A stretch of 64,000 nt of DNA from assembly GCA_016719575.1 (NCBI GenBank), contig JADJYV010000009.1, positions 1-64,000 on the forward strand, written 5' to 3'. Within the stretch, counting starts at the first letter, position 1; the number at the start of each line of letters is the position of its first letter. The notes beneath the pieces are model-generated. The model was not told the origin of the DNA, did no database searches, and saw only the letters and a list, made by a program, of their open reading frames with translations. The position numbers and the translations under genes were made by a program. This DNA is from Pseudobdellovibrionaceae bacterium. GTDB lineage: Bacteria; Bdellovibrionota; Bdellovibrionia; Bdellovibrionales; Bdellovibrionaceae. This document shows positions 53,001-62,227 of this stretch, piece after piece.

Positions 53001-53057
53001 CGAAATGGACCGAAAAGAAGATTGGCGTTCCATGGTGCCGCGTCTTAGAACTGAGTT
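53001..53057 (+). repeat. Dispersed repeat copy
   Basis: AAATGGACCGAAAAGAAG, ATTGGCGTTCC and, after a gap, TTAGAACTGAG; same block order as the copies at 46271, 57386 and 61941. Lies between the HTH gene and the end of the S41 gene. Confidence 0.45.
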
Positions 53058-53079
53058 GCTGGGTGCGCGTATATTACAG

Positions 53080-54730
53080 CTAATGCTTTTCCGTAACAGT
53101 TTTTATCAGCCGAGCGACCCAGGCCTCTGGATCCTCATCCCACTTGATAGAAGAAAAATAATCCATTTTCATTGGAACTCCAGAAATGACATTGCCATTT
53201 TCGTCGGTGGATCTAGATGTCGATATTGCTGCCCGAAAGAACCCATCCTTTGACACTTCTGCTCTCGATTGTGGGGGCCTCGGATAAATGGAAAGAGTAA
53301 ATTTTTTGCCGTCACCGATGAAAGCACCTTCAAGATAAGTTCTAGAGTAAGTAGAGTCTCCAGAGTCTGCAAGTCCAGCAAACTGAACTCGTTCTTTGAG
53401 GTAATTTTTAAGTGTCCATACAAATCCAACACACGATGAGATACACCATGGGTCAGTGAGAATCGTGATTTTTCCTTTGTAGGAGCCACTTTGGACAGGA
53501 AACTTTTCCGTTAAGCAATCCCCATTATTGGAGTAGCAAAATTGAGGCATGTGTGGGAGGAAGTCGCCCTCTTTACTTGAGGACCATCGATCAGAGTTTC
53601 TTAAGCTGTCATAAACCTTAAATTTCCCTTTGTCGTCGTAGAAGGCATTCTTTCGCCAATCGAGATCTTCCAATTCCTTTGTTTTTTAAACTGAACCCAC
53701 TGATCTTGAAAAGCTTATCAAGAAATTGAGCTGACCAGTCTGTCACAATATCGCCACCGCCATTATCGACGACGTCTATGATCAGATGTTGCACGATTTG
53801 AGATTTTTTATCCCAGTACTTCTTAGCAAATCGCTCAACCTCTTTTGAGACATGGTCAATGTCATTTACGAGTTCGCCTTTTTTATAACGAAAGCTTCGG
53901 ATTCTTAATAGAGAAGTATTTGGAAGAGTTTTGTTTTCATAAACACAGGCTTGATAGCCTTGGTAAACTAAATCGAAATTTGGATAACGATCAGGCTCCG
54001 CACCGCAAGGTGTGGGCTTTTGATTATTGGAACTGCTTGAGGAGTTATTTTCTACCCTCGCATACACCGGGATTTTGATATCAATTCTTTTTCCATCTCG
54101 TTTCAGAGAGTAAGATAGGGGTTGCCTACGATACCAAGAAAGATTTCCTTTTCTAAAATTATCCCAGAAATCGCTCTCGCACTGGTTGCGAAGAGGAAAT
54201 TTACAAAATTCAAAATTTTCGTCTGACCACTTTTTAATGGAGATCCCATTGATAGCGATGACCTCATCCCCCTTCTGTGGTCTTTGGTTTGGTTCTAAGT
54301 GAATGAAATATTCTTTTCTGACATTGGCTACTCGATATCTAGGCACCGATCCGTCTTCACTAATGAACTCGGGTTGAAAGCTAGCTGCAATCATCGGTCT
54401 GCCTTCAGAGGTAAAATCGTAGTCGGGATTTAGTCTGATGTGTGCATGAAGATTTGTATAAGCGGCATCTAGACGAGTAAAAACACGCCCCATTTCCATG
54501 CGAGATTGCGATTTCTTTAATTCAGAGCGCAGTTTTTGAGTCAGTTGATTCCACGACAACTTTCGATTGTGTCTTGGTAAAAGGCCATCACCATCGAGGC
54601 GTTCAACTTCTTTAAGGTAGGCATCGAAGAGCGTTAGAGAGGTTTGTCTTTCATTTTGAAGAGACACTGCAAATGTTTGAGCGGTTGCAGTGAGAGTAAA
54701 TATAAGAGCAACAATGATTCTAAATTTCAT
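53080..54730 (-). pseudogene. Exported S41-type peptidase with PDZ-like region, one frame break
   Basis: About 550 residues when joined. Signal peptide (Ile-Ile-Val-Ala-Leu-Ile-Phe-Thr-Leu-Thr-Ala), a PDZ-like segment (Gln-Lys-Gly-Asp-Glu-Val-Ile-Ala-Ile-Asn-Gly, about 160), then Asp-Val-Val-Asp-Asn-Gly-Gly-Gly-Asp and the C-terminal half with Asp-Pro-Trp-Cys-Ile-Ser-Ser-Cys, which holds the nucleophile Ser position of C-terminal-processing peptidases. The first frame ends at 53618 and the second begins about 53673; removing one base at the T6 run 53692-53697 (A6 on the coding strand) restores one protein. Function: periplasmic proteolysis, substrate unknown. Confidence 0.75.
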
Positions 54731-54815
54731 AAATCCCCAGTTCGATCAAACGACATACACCCATCCTTTTTTCGAGATTCGAAATGTCGCTAACTTATTG
54801 AAGTGTACGAAAGAA

Positions 54816-54872
54816 TTCCGGTTCGAACAAGAAGTTGGCGCTCTCTCGTAGAATTATTTGGAACTGCCTGTG
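54816..54872 (+). repeat. Weak dispersed repeat copy next to the S41 fragment
   Basis: CGAACAAGAAG, TTGGCG and GGAACTG in order, more divergent than other copies. Its right half overlaps the start of the duplicated S41 segment. Confidence 0.25.
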
Positions 54873-55232
54873 CGTTGGTGGCATAAACGTTAATCCACTT
54901 TTACTCTTGGGTGAACTCGTAGTGCATCAAGGGTGGACTCACAACTTGAACCACAGCCGTTGTCGATAATAACAAATATATTTTTGTCATAGGTGGGGGT
55001 CTTAAGAATAGGAGTAGTTTTCGGAAATTCTTTAATTTCGATTGGCGGATACTTTCCTGATTTAGCTGCTGCTAATTCTTGATCGAGTTCATTCTTTTCT
55101 TCCAATAGAAAATCAGGGGGCTTTTGGTTTTGTTTTTCATAGTAGCTAAGCTCTTGATAAATAGAATTTAAAAATAATGCATAAGTTTCTGGAGTTTTGC
55201 TGGTGGTTTTTCTTGCTACCAGTCGTGATGGA
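54853..55232 (-). pseudogene. Duplicated 3' fragment of an S41 peptidase gene
   Basis: Near-identical to 60671-61281 but lacking 232 bases. The join sits on a CCACTTTTA that occurs once here (54895-54903) and twice in the other copy (60713-60721 and 60945-60953). It carries the nucleophile region Asn-Gly-Cys-Gly-Ser-Ser-Cys-Glu-Ser in frame, because a G run is G5 here (54994-54998) and G4 in the other copy. Upstream it stops abruptly at 55232. Confidence 0.85.
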
Positions 55233-55302
55233 TGATATTACCCTTTTTCGAGGTATGGCAAGCGAGGAATTTGGCAGGCAAACTCCGCGAAGTTTTTTCA
55301 TC

Positions 55303-55502
55303 ATGGATTTTTCAAAAAGGTAGCAGAAGCATTCACATCACTAGAATCCGGCAGTACTGCGAAGCACTCATATTTACTGAAGCGAACGTTCCCTGTCGAA
55401 AAATTATTTATGACTTATGTTGAAACTGCGGCGATGAATAATCAGTACGAAGAAGTTGAGGCCGTCGTTGTCCATGATGAATCGGATGAAAGGCTGTGGT
55501 AA
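55303..55502 (+). pseudogene. Small gene before the phosphotransferase, one frame break
   Basis: ATG 55303 opens Met-Asp-Phe-Ser-Lys, then a stop. With one more A in the A5 run 55314-55318 the frame reads Lys-Val-Ala-Glu-Ala-Phe-Thr-Ser-Leu-Glu-Ser and stays open to TAA 55500-55502 (about 67 residues, ending Asp-Glu-Ser-Asp-Glu-Arg-Leu-Trp). The stop abuts the next ATG. Family unknown; position suggests an operon with the phosphotransferase. Confidence 0.5.
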
Positions 55503-56443
55503 ATGCCAATTCTACCAGTTATTCGAGATAGAGCGCATTTCGCCGAGCTCTTTAAGGAAAGTCATCATTGGGCTACCGCCATTGATTTTATAATAAAAAA
55601 ACATGGACTACATGGCGTACCAGAACGAGGTGCTCTTGGGAGTCACATCGTTTATAGAGTTGGCGATGTTTGGATTAAAATGATGGCGCCACTCTTTGCA
55701 AAAGACATGGACTTTGAAGTGTCAGGATTGAGGGCGGTTCTTGGACGACTGTCGGTGTCCACCCCACAAATTGTAGCCGAAGGAGATATCGAAGGTTGGC
55801 CTTATATTGTTCTGACTCATGTTTCGGGAAGCCCCATTCGCGACCGCTGGAAGATGATTGGCCCAGACGAAAGAGTTGCTCTTGCAATGCAGATTGCGCA
55901 AATTTCCAAAGAAATTTCTAGGTGTTCGCCTGATACGACGATTCAGGAGCGATTTGTTTGGAATGATTTTATAACTAACCAGTATGAAAATTACGAAGTT
56001 CAACAAGTAAAAAAATTGTTGCCAGAGGTTTGGCTCAGAACTCTTGGCCCATTCATCAGGTCATTTGATATTTCGGAATTTCAAACATTAAAACCAGTAT
56101 TCTTGCATGCTGACCTCACGTTTGACCATTTTCTTTGTCTGATGGTACACAGCCGAAAGTTACCGGCGTCATCGATATGGCTGACTGCCAGGTTGGCAAT
56201 TTCAGTATGAACTTGTTGCGCCTTGCACTTTCATCTTCAAGTCTTAAAAGCATTGCTGAGAAAATTTTGATGGGTTGTGGATTTCAAGAAAAAGGCTTGA
56301 ATCAAAGGTTTTCGGAGAAATTATTGGCCTGGTCAGTGCTTCACCGGTATTTCAGTCTGGTGTCTTGGTTTGAAGATGAAATGAATGAGGTGAAGCATGG
56401 GGATTTCTCTAGTTTGGCAGCCAGAGTATTTCCGCTAGAGTGA
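55503..56443 (+). pseudogene. Aminoglycoside phosphotransferase (APH)-family kinase, one frame break
   Basis: About 313 residues if joined. N-lobe with Gly-Ala-Leu-Gly-Ser-His-Ile-Val-Tyr and Val-Trp-Ile-Lys-Met, Tyr-Ile-Val-Leu-Thr-His-Val-Ser-Gly hinge, and Brenner motif His-Ala-Asp-Leu-Thr-Phe-Asp-His. The metal-binding Gly-Val-Ile-Asp-Met-Ala-Asp follows in the second frame from about 56135. One T missing from the TTT at 56135-56137 (giving Phe-Leu-Leu-Ser-Asp-Gly) restores continuity. The family phosphorylates antibiotics or small metabolites; the substrate is not predictable here. Confidence 0.8.
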
Positions 56444-56867
56444 AATCTTCGTTTTTTTGGCTGTAGGAATAAATTGTATTTTGAAAGGCCCTTTATAAAA
56501 TCAGTTATCCCAAATAGTTGTCACTCATAACTGGGAAAATTTTCTTGATGAATAACTAGGCAAATCATAGGTAGAAACAAGCACTTTTTTTCTACCATTG
56601 ACCAGATGTTTCTACCCAGATTATAAAAGACAAGTATTTCAAGTTACTTAACTACGCGGCTCCCATGAAATGTGCAGCTATAAAGCTTTCAACTAGTGGA
56701 CGCCAACACTTTTCTACTCAAATGAAATACTGTCCTAGCCAAAGCCTAAATTCTAGAAAGGGAACTCTTTTTAATTATAGAAAACGTTTCGATTTGGTTT
56801 AAAGATCCAATTCTTTATGACATACTTGAGAAGAAACCTAACTCATTTAACAAAAAAGGAAATACTT
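56444..56867. other. Gene-free stretch with triple TTTCTACC motif
   Basis: About 420 AT-rich bases. GGTAGAAACA (56570-56579) and TGTTTCTACC (56607-56616) are perfect inverted 10-mers, with a third TTTCTACC between them near 56589-56596. A candidate operator or phage/IS end. Nothing coding recognised. Confidence 0.45.
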
Positions 56868-57226
56868 ATGAAAATAAAACTTTTAATTTTAACTCTTTGT
56901 TTTGGATTTATATCTTCTGCGTTCGCTGAAGAGGTTATTCGTATTGAAGTGGGAACAAACTATAAAAATATTCTAATTCCGATTTGCAAAGACGCGTGTT
57001 TGAACTTGAACGCGCAGTCATGCAACTTCAGCAACGAGTCTTTCAACTTGAAGGCAAACCCTCTACTCCGGTGTCTGATTGTTGGGCTTGCACATTAACA
57101 GCCATGGGCGAAACGTATACAGCCACAGGTGGATCTAAAGCCGTTGCGTCGGTGAATGTCGTTGAAAAATGCGCTGCCGCTCGTAAAGATCGATTCTTTT
57201 GCAAAGATCCAAAGTGTGAAAACTAA
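56868..57226 (+). pseudogene. Small secreted protein with coiled coil, one frame break
   Basis: ATG 56868 (AAGGAAA upstream) opens a signal peptide (Leu-Leu-Ile-Leu-Thr-Leu-Cys-Phe-Gly-Phe ... Phe-Ala-Glu). At the A5 run 56964-56968 one base is missing; the other frame continues Ser-Asp-Leu-Gln-Arg-Arg-Val-Phe-Glu-Leu-Glu, a short coiled coil. It then gives a Cys-containing domain (Cys-Trp-Ala-Cys ... Cys-Ala-Ala ... Phe-Phe-Cys-Lys-Asp-Pro-Lys-Cys) to 57226. Similar coiled-coil/Cys secreted proteins are frequent in Bdellovibrio. About 119 residues if restored. Confidence 0.65.
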
Positions 57227-57400
57227 AGTATTGAGCCCGCCGGTGTCCATGGTAAAATAACCATGAGAGCCAATGGAATAAGAATGTAAACCTTTCGAAT
57301 GATCGAATCAGCTCTATATTCAAGAAATTGCTCCATTTCATCTTTTGGCCCTGACCGACCACTTGGTCGTTCGTTACAAATATTGAAAATGATTGAAGAA
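57223..57400 (-). pseudogene. 3' fragment of a membrane protein gene
   Basis: The minus-strand frame ends Ile-Ile-Arg-Lys-Val-Tyr-Ile-Leu-Ile-Pro-Leu-Ala-Leu-Met-Val-Ile-Leu-Pro-Trp after a charged stretch (Asp-Glu-Met-Glu-Gln-Phe-Leu-Glu-Tyr-Arg). This reads like the C-terminus of a membrane protein. Upstream the similarity-like pattern is lost at the dispersed repeat at 57386, suggesting a rearrangement boundary. Confidence 0.35.
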
Positions 57401-57436
57401 AAAATTGGCGTTCCCAAGGGGAGCTTAGTAGAACTA
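57386..57436 (+). repeat. Dispersed repeat copy
   Basis: AAAATGATTGAAGAAAA, ATTGGCGTTCCC and GTAGAACTA; same order as copies at 46271, 53001 and 61941. It coincides with the edge of a membrane-protein fragment. Confidence 0.45.
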
Positions 57437-57692
57437 TTTGCCAAGTTAAACCTGCGATGTTGCAGTTTATGGAAATTTACTGAGACAATTCGTCGGGAAA
57501 TAGAGACAAACCGTCTCAATCAATTGTTTAGAGCTGTTGTCCGTGGGGCTGTTTAAACATTAGACAGTCGTCTAACAATTTGAACGGTCTTGATTGTAAG
57601 GGGATTTCAGCGCGATGAAGAGGGGATGCCACAAGCACGTATTTTGATATTAAGGAGTTGAGGCCTGAAGCACAAAAATTAAGGATCCCCGT
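57437..57692. other. No gene recognised
   Basis: An open plus frame to 57556 continues out of the repeat but has no start signal or motif. Nothing further supported before the L,D-transpeptidase start. Confidence 0.4.
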
Positions 57693-59794
57693 TTGAAGAA
57701 AACGTCCGTCGCATTATTAATATTCAGTTTTGCTCTAGCGATTCAGGCTTTGGGGCAAGCGCGTTTTGCCTCTCATAAAACCCGCCTCCATGCAACTAAA
57801 TGATGCGTTAGAAGCCAGCCTGCAAAAATCCTTGATCACGGAGGGGCCGGGACTTGTACTTGTCGTCGACAGCCAGTCCCTGACGGTCGCGGCTTTTGTT
57901 TCCGGAGAGCCTGAACGCATGGACCCGAGCTCTTATTTTTTGGTTGATGTTTTTCCCTCTTCGAACGGTGTCCGCGGTCACGAAACGCCCCAAGGAATTT
58001 TCAAATTGCTTTCAAGCCGCATGAAAGAAAAGATTTTTCCCGAACCTACGGGGGTTCCATTGAATTACACGATGTTTTGGCAGGACCTCAACACAAAGTC
58101 CGTGAGCGGCGTCGCTTTTCACGCAGCCCGCGGCGGGCGCGAAAAATCCATCGGCGTCGAATGTGCCTCTGCCGGCTGTGTGAACTTATCCGGAAAAAAG
58201 GCCGAATCGCTTTCAGTGAGGTTGTGACTAAGTTCAGCACCGAGAAAAAAGGAAGCGATGTCATGGTCGTATCCTCAAACGGATCTTTAGTGAATGGCTT
58301 CCAATTCCGCGATTGGCAGCGGACTTTCAGCGAAGGTGACGATTACCATGAACGCTGGAATCAACTCAAAGAGCAAAATCCAGAACCCGCCCTGGGTCCC
58401 CAGAAACCGGGTCAGAAAATAAAGCTTGTGCCCACTCGAGATTTGGAAAGCGAAAAAATTCTGATCGACTCCCGGCGGCCCATCGCGGGCAATGGCGATA
58501 CGGCGTCCAGTCTATTCTTGGTGCAAAATTTAATTCGTCGTGGCTATAAAGGCGTCGTCGACATTTTGGTGGATGAAAAGAGCGAAAGAATTCTGCGTTC
58601 GCTCTCTAAAAATTTGCCGGGCTTTGCGTCTTCGATTCGAATTTTCCACGAGTCCGAACTTTCCTCGGAGCCTTACTCGATGGTCATACGCTCGGGCCTT
58701 CCCTCAGGGCGCGTCTTTGATCTTGGCCTCAATCGTCTTGGTACGAAAGATACCGGCGTCGCGGGGAAAATAAACATAAATGACAGCACTCTTTTTCTGT
58801 CGTTGACCATATACGGAAATACAGAGAACCGCGCTTCGGTGCAACCGCTGTCCTTAGTAGTCAGCGATAATAAATATTATTTAATGCCCGCGACGGGCTT
58901 GGGAGTGAATCGCTCGAAGACACGCGCCTAGATCTTGACGCCGATAAAAACGAGCTCAGTTTTCAAGAGGGCGGCATCTTCCGCGATCCTTTCTCCTTGG
59001 CGATGCGCAATTGGTCCTTAGCCACGACGGAAAAATTTCTACTCAAGCAAACCACGGAGTTCAATCCGCAGTTGGGGCAATTGATGGCAAAGGTCATCGA
59101 GGCCCGAAAAACCGAAGGCGTTAAGTACTCCCTGGCCTATGGTTTTTCAATTCCTCAGGTCAAGCGTCAGGCCCGTGATTATTTCCGTAGTCTTCTTTCT
59201 CAGCCGACGCCGACCATAGTGTTCACGCCCTCGGCTTTCGGGGAGTCCCTTTTGAATTCATTCAGCGAAAACGAAAAGAATAATATCAAACTGACAAGTC
59301 TCAAAGAATTTTCCGAGTCGGGAGGACAGCTCGAGCGCGGTCATCTGACCGTGGTGCAAATTCCAAATGTTCCCCATCATGTTTTTGCATCCTTGCTTCT
59401 GGCTAGCAACCGCAACCGAGTGGTGCCCCTGGGCGCGGGTGATGGCTTTTTTACGACGGCCCTCAGTCTGGGAATTCCTTTCGCGCCGACTATCGTGGAG
59501 TGGAATATTCGCAATGTCAGGGCTCTGTCTCGGATTCTCCAAGTGGAAGCCCTTCGCCAGAAGTTGGATTTTTCCCATATGCAAAATTTGCGTCGAGTTT
59601 ATTCGCCCATTCCCTCAGAGCCCATCGACCTGGCTCGCTCGCAGCAGATACTTCGCTACGAAAGCCTTTTCCGCACGGCCATCACTCAAATTCCCGATCT
59701 AGTCGATCTTCTGGATAGCACTGTGGGATTTATTCGCAAAGACAAAGCCTTGCCCGAATCCCTGCGCCCGTGGAAGCCTCACCGAAGTTGGTGA
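57693..59794 (+). pseudogene. L,D-transpeptidase (YkuD-like) fused to a large unknown domain, three frame breaks
   Basis: TTG 57693 opens a signal peptide (Ser-Val-Ala-Leu-Leu-Ile-Phe-Ser-Phe-Ala-Leu). The next frame holds a YkuD-like core: Val-Ala-Phe-His-Ala-Ala-Arg-Gly-Gly (His) and Cys-Ala-Ser-Ala-Gly-Cys-Val-Asn-Leu (catalytic Cys in SxGC). After about 58210 a third frame runs to about 58931 and a fourth to 59794. Together these give a C-terminal domain of about 500 residues with Leu-Gly-Ala-Gly-Asp-Gly-Phe-Phe-Thr-Thr-Ala-Leu-Ser, reminiscent of GT-B glycosyltransferases but not identified. Breaks sit at T4 (57764-57767), T3 (58211-58213) and a G run (58895-58903). L,D-transpeptidases cross-link peptidoglycan. 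Confidence 0.65.
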
Positions 59795-59882
59795 GCGTGC
59801 CAGAGAGTGCGAAAACGGAGATCTCGGTTAAGAAAAACGCAAATCCTTACGGTGGTAGAATGTCCTGCCGGGAGGTCTTCAA

Positions 59883-60550
59883 ATGATTTCAAAGTTTATC
59901 GCGCGATTTGTTTTGCCTGCATTTGTGGTGCTTTCGTTTTCTAGCTATCACGCGAAGGCGCAGAATGCCTGTCATGAAATATTCACTACTCCTGATGCCG
60001 TAGGATCCGCAAGAGTTTTAAATGTGCAAACTTATGTCGAACACTATTCATAATACCTGCCCATCGTAAACGATATGATCGCCATGGGAATAGAGCGCTA
60101 CGAAAAAATCTCCTAAAGGTTATTGTTTCCGTGCGGTAAAGCAGCTGCTCTGGGACAGCGGAGTTGTGCGCCGTAAAGTCGACGGAACCTTTGCTTACTC
60201 CGCCCACGCCAAAACTTTCTCGTAAACCGTGGATTTGTGAATCTTCTGGAGCGCGCTCCTTTCCGCGACAGCATCAAGGGAGCCTATGACGAACGAATTC
60301 GAAGGGTGCCATTCTCGTCTACGCTGGAACCAACGGCGTCGACAATTCAGAGCGGCCTTTGGGATCCGGAGTCGGGCATATCGAAATCAAATGCGGACCC
60401 AACTGTTATTTGTACGATGGAGTGAATCAATTCCCCGGGGGCGGCGAGGGTGGCCTTATCCGGGAACCTGGAGTCTATGAAGCCGGCACCGGAATGCAGC
60501 ACCGACGGCTCGTGGGCGTTTACGTCTTGGACTTCTTTTCTTTATTTTAA
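59883..60550 (+). pseudogene. Decayed secreted NlpC/P60-like (CHAP-type) protein
   Basis: A signal peptide frame from ATG 59883 (Phe-Val-Leu-Pro-Ala-Phe-Val-Val-Leu-Ser-Phe) stops at about 60053. Homologous-looking pieces continue in other frames: Gly-Tyr-Cys-Phe-Arg-Ala-Val-Lys-Gln-Leu-Leu (Cys nucleophile position), Gly-Phe-Val-Asn-Leu-Leu, Gly-Ala-Ile-Leu-Val-Tyr, and Val-Gly-His-Ile-Glu-Ile-Lys-Cys-Gly (His position). At least three breaks, so a true pseudogene is likely. The family cleaves peptidoglycan peptides. Confidence 0.6.
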
Positions 60551-60620
60551 AGCAGACTTTCCTCGATGAAGAGGTAGCAAAAGGGTCGAACCGGTGGACG
60601 ATCCTTTTAAAATAAAAAGT

Positions 60621-60661
60621 GTTACCCATGTCTCCGTTATGAACTGCAACCTATGTCTCCG
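60621..60661. mobile_element. IS-end-like tandem motif
   Basis: GTTACCCATGTCTCCG (60621-60636) and GCAACCTATGTCTCCG (60646-60661), two direct 16-mers 25 bases apart. Repeated TTACCCATGTCTCCG motifs are characteristic of the multiple terminal repeats of IS21-type and similar insertion sequences. No transposase is nearby, so this looks like a solitary remnant end, directly beside the S41 duplication boundary at 60671. Confidence 0.45.
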
Positions 60662-60718
60662 GAACGGACCATTATTTGGAACTGCCTGTGCGTTGGTGGC
60701 ATAAACGTTAATCCACTT

Positions 60719-61887
60719 TTATAAGCTAGATTTCGCATTGAAGTTCCTCATCATTTTTAACACCACATCCATGGCATCATCACCATCCTTCACATAGAAG
60801 TCGGGGGTATACCCCAATTTTCTATATTTTTATTGTCAACAAATTGCCAATGATGGCTTGCGAGGATCACATCTAAGCCTGATTTAGGCAGGGTAAGAGG
60901 AAAAACATTTCCGTAGGCGTGCTTGCCTTTAGAGTTTTGACCGACCACTTTTACTCTTGGGTGAACTCGTAGTGCATCAAGGGTGGACTCACAACTTGAA
61001 CCACAGCCGTTGTCGATAATAACAAATATATTTTTGTCATAGGTGGGGTCTTAAGAATAGGAGTAGTTTTCGGAAATTCTTTAATTTCGATTGGCGGATA
61101 CTTTCCTGATTTAGCTGCTGCTAATTCTTGATCGAGTTCATTCTTTTCTTCCAATAGAAAATCAGGGGGCTTTTGGTTTTGTTTTTCATAGTAGCTAAGC
61201 TCTTGATAAACAGAATTTAAAAATAATGCATAAGTTTCTGGAGTTTTGCTGGTGGTTTTTCTTGCTACCAGTCGTGATGGAGGAGTTCCAAGTAAAAATT
61301 CAGCTAACCGCCACCCCATTGTATCGTCTCCACCAGGGTTGCCTCTGAGATCAATAACAAGAGATTTGGCTTTAAGAATTTTGTTAAAATTATCTTCAAA
61401 TCCATTCCAAATAGCTTCTTTGTGAGATGGGAAACTAATGATCCCAATTTGGGCAACACCCTTAGTTACTTTAAAACTCCAAACTGCAGGAGGCTCAGTT
61501 ATGTTCTTGCCAATTTTAGGTTGATACCTTTTGGTTCTTGAATCACATCCAATTTTTAAGTGGTTGTCAGGTAGAGAGTCTAGGACGGGTTCAATTCTTT
61601 CACACAGTTTTTTTACTGACATTTCTTCATCGGTTGAAATTTCTTTAATTTGAGCAAGAGCCAGGGACCAGCTTTCAGAAGGGATTGTTACTCTCCCCAC
61701 ATAAGCATTTTCTAAACCGTAAATTAGGGTGCTTATATCTTGTTTAACTTGGTCAGGAGTTAAAGTATCAGAGGCACGAACTACAGGTGTCTTATGAATC
61801 AGAGATTCGGGTGTCAGTGAAATGCCTTTTTTATTTATTGTTGAGCAACTCGCAATAAAAATAACAATAAAAATTAAAAAATCGCAT
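60719..61887 (-). pseudogene. S41-family peptidase lipoprotein, three frame breaks
   Basis: About 388 residues if restored. The start region near 61887 gives a lipoprotein signal (Ile-Val-Ile-Phe-Ile-Ala-Ser-Cys-Ser) after correcting the A6 run 61876-61881. The long open part (60951-61700) has Val-Ile-Asp-Leu-Arg-Gly-Asn-Pro-Gly-Gly-Asp, the S41 core. Correction of G4 (61044-61047) gives Asn-Gly-Cys-Gly-Ser-Ser-Cys-Glu-Ser-Thr, with the nucleophile Ser, and correction of C4 (60812-60815) gives Asn-Trp-Gly-Tyr-Thr-Pro-Asp, ending at TAA 60719-60721. The paralogous fragment at 54853-55232 has G5 at the second site, confirming that break. Confidence 0.8.
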
Positions 61888-61940
61888 TTCTCTCCTTTTT
61901 GTGGAACTCTCGAACACTCTAATTTATCTGTATCATTGAG

Positions 61941-61996
61941 AAAAATGGAAGAAAAGAAAATTGGCGTGACAAAGTGACGCCGTATCGAACCTGGTT
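61941..61996 (+). repeat. Dispersed repeat copy
   Basis: AAAATGGAAGAAAAG, ATTGGCGTGAC, AAGTGACG and CGTATCGAACCTGG; closest to the inverted copy at 551-600, with which it shares the last block exactly. Confidence 0.5.
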
Positions 61997-62227
61997 TATC
62001 TCTAACCCTAACTTAAATGTCAATGCTTTCAGAGATTTACTGGTGGCCTAAAGATCCGGGCACATGAATTGTCTGTGCCCGCCGTGATGTGCCCTCGGGC
62101 GGGCACGTACCCGCTCAATGGTTGTCAAAGTCTTCAGATTGCACTATAAACATGGCACTGCGACATTTACCACTTTCGTTCTCTTAATTCTCATATTCGA
62201 CATCTTAATTCGCGCAGAGGAGGGGCC
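61997..62227. other. GC-rich intergenic DNA with long hairpin
   Basis: GTGCCCGC (62075-62082) and GCGGGCAC (62099-62106) form a perfect 8-bp GC stem. The composition (GGGCAC, GTGCCC repeated) is unlike its AT-rich surroundings and may mark foreign DNA. No gene seen. Confidence 0.4.
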
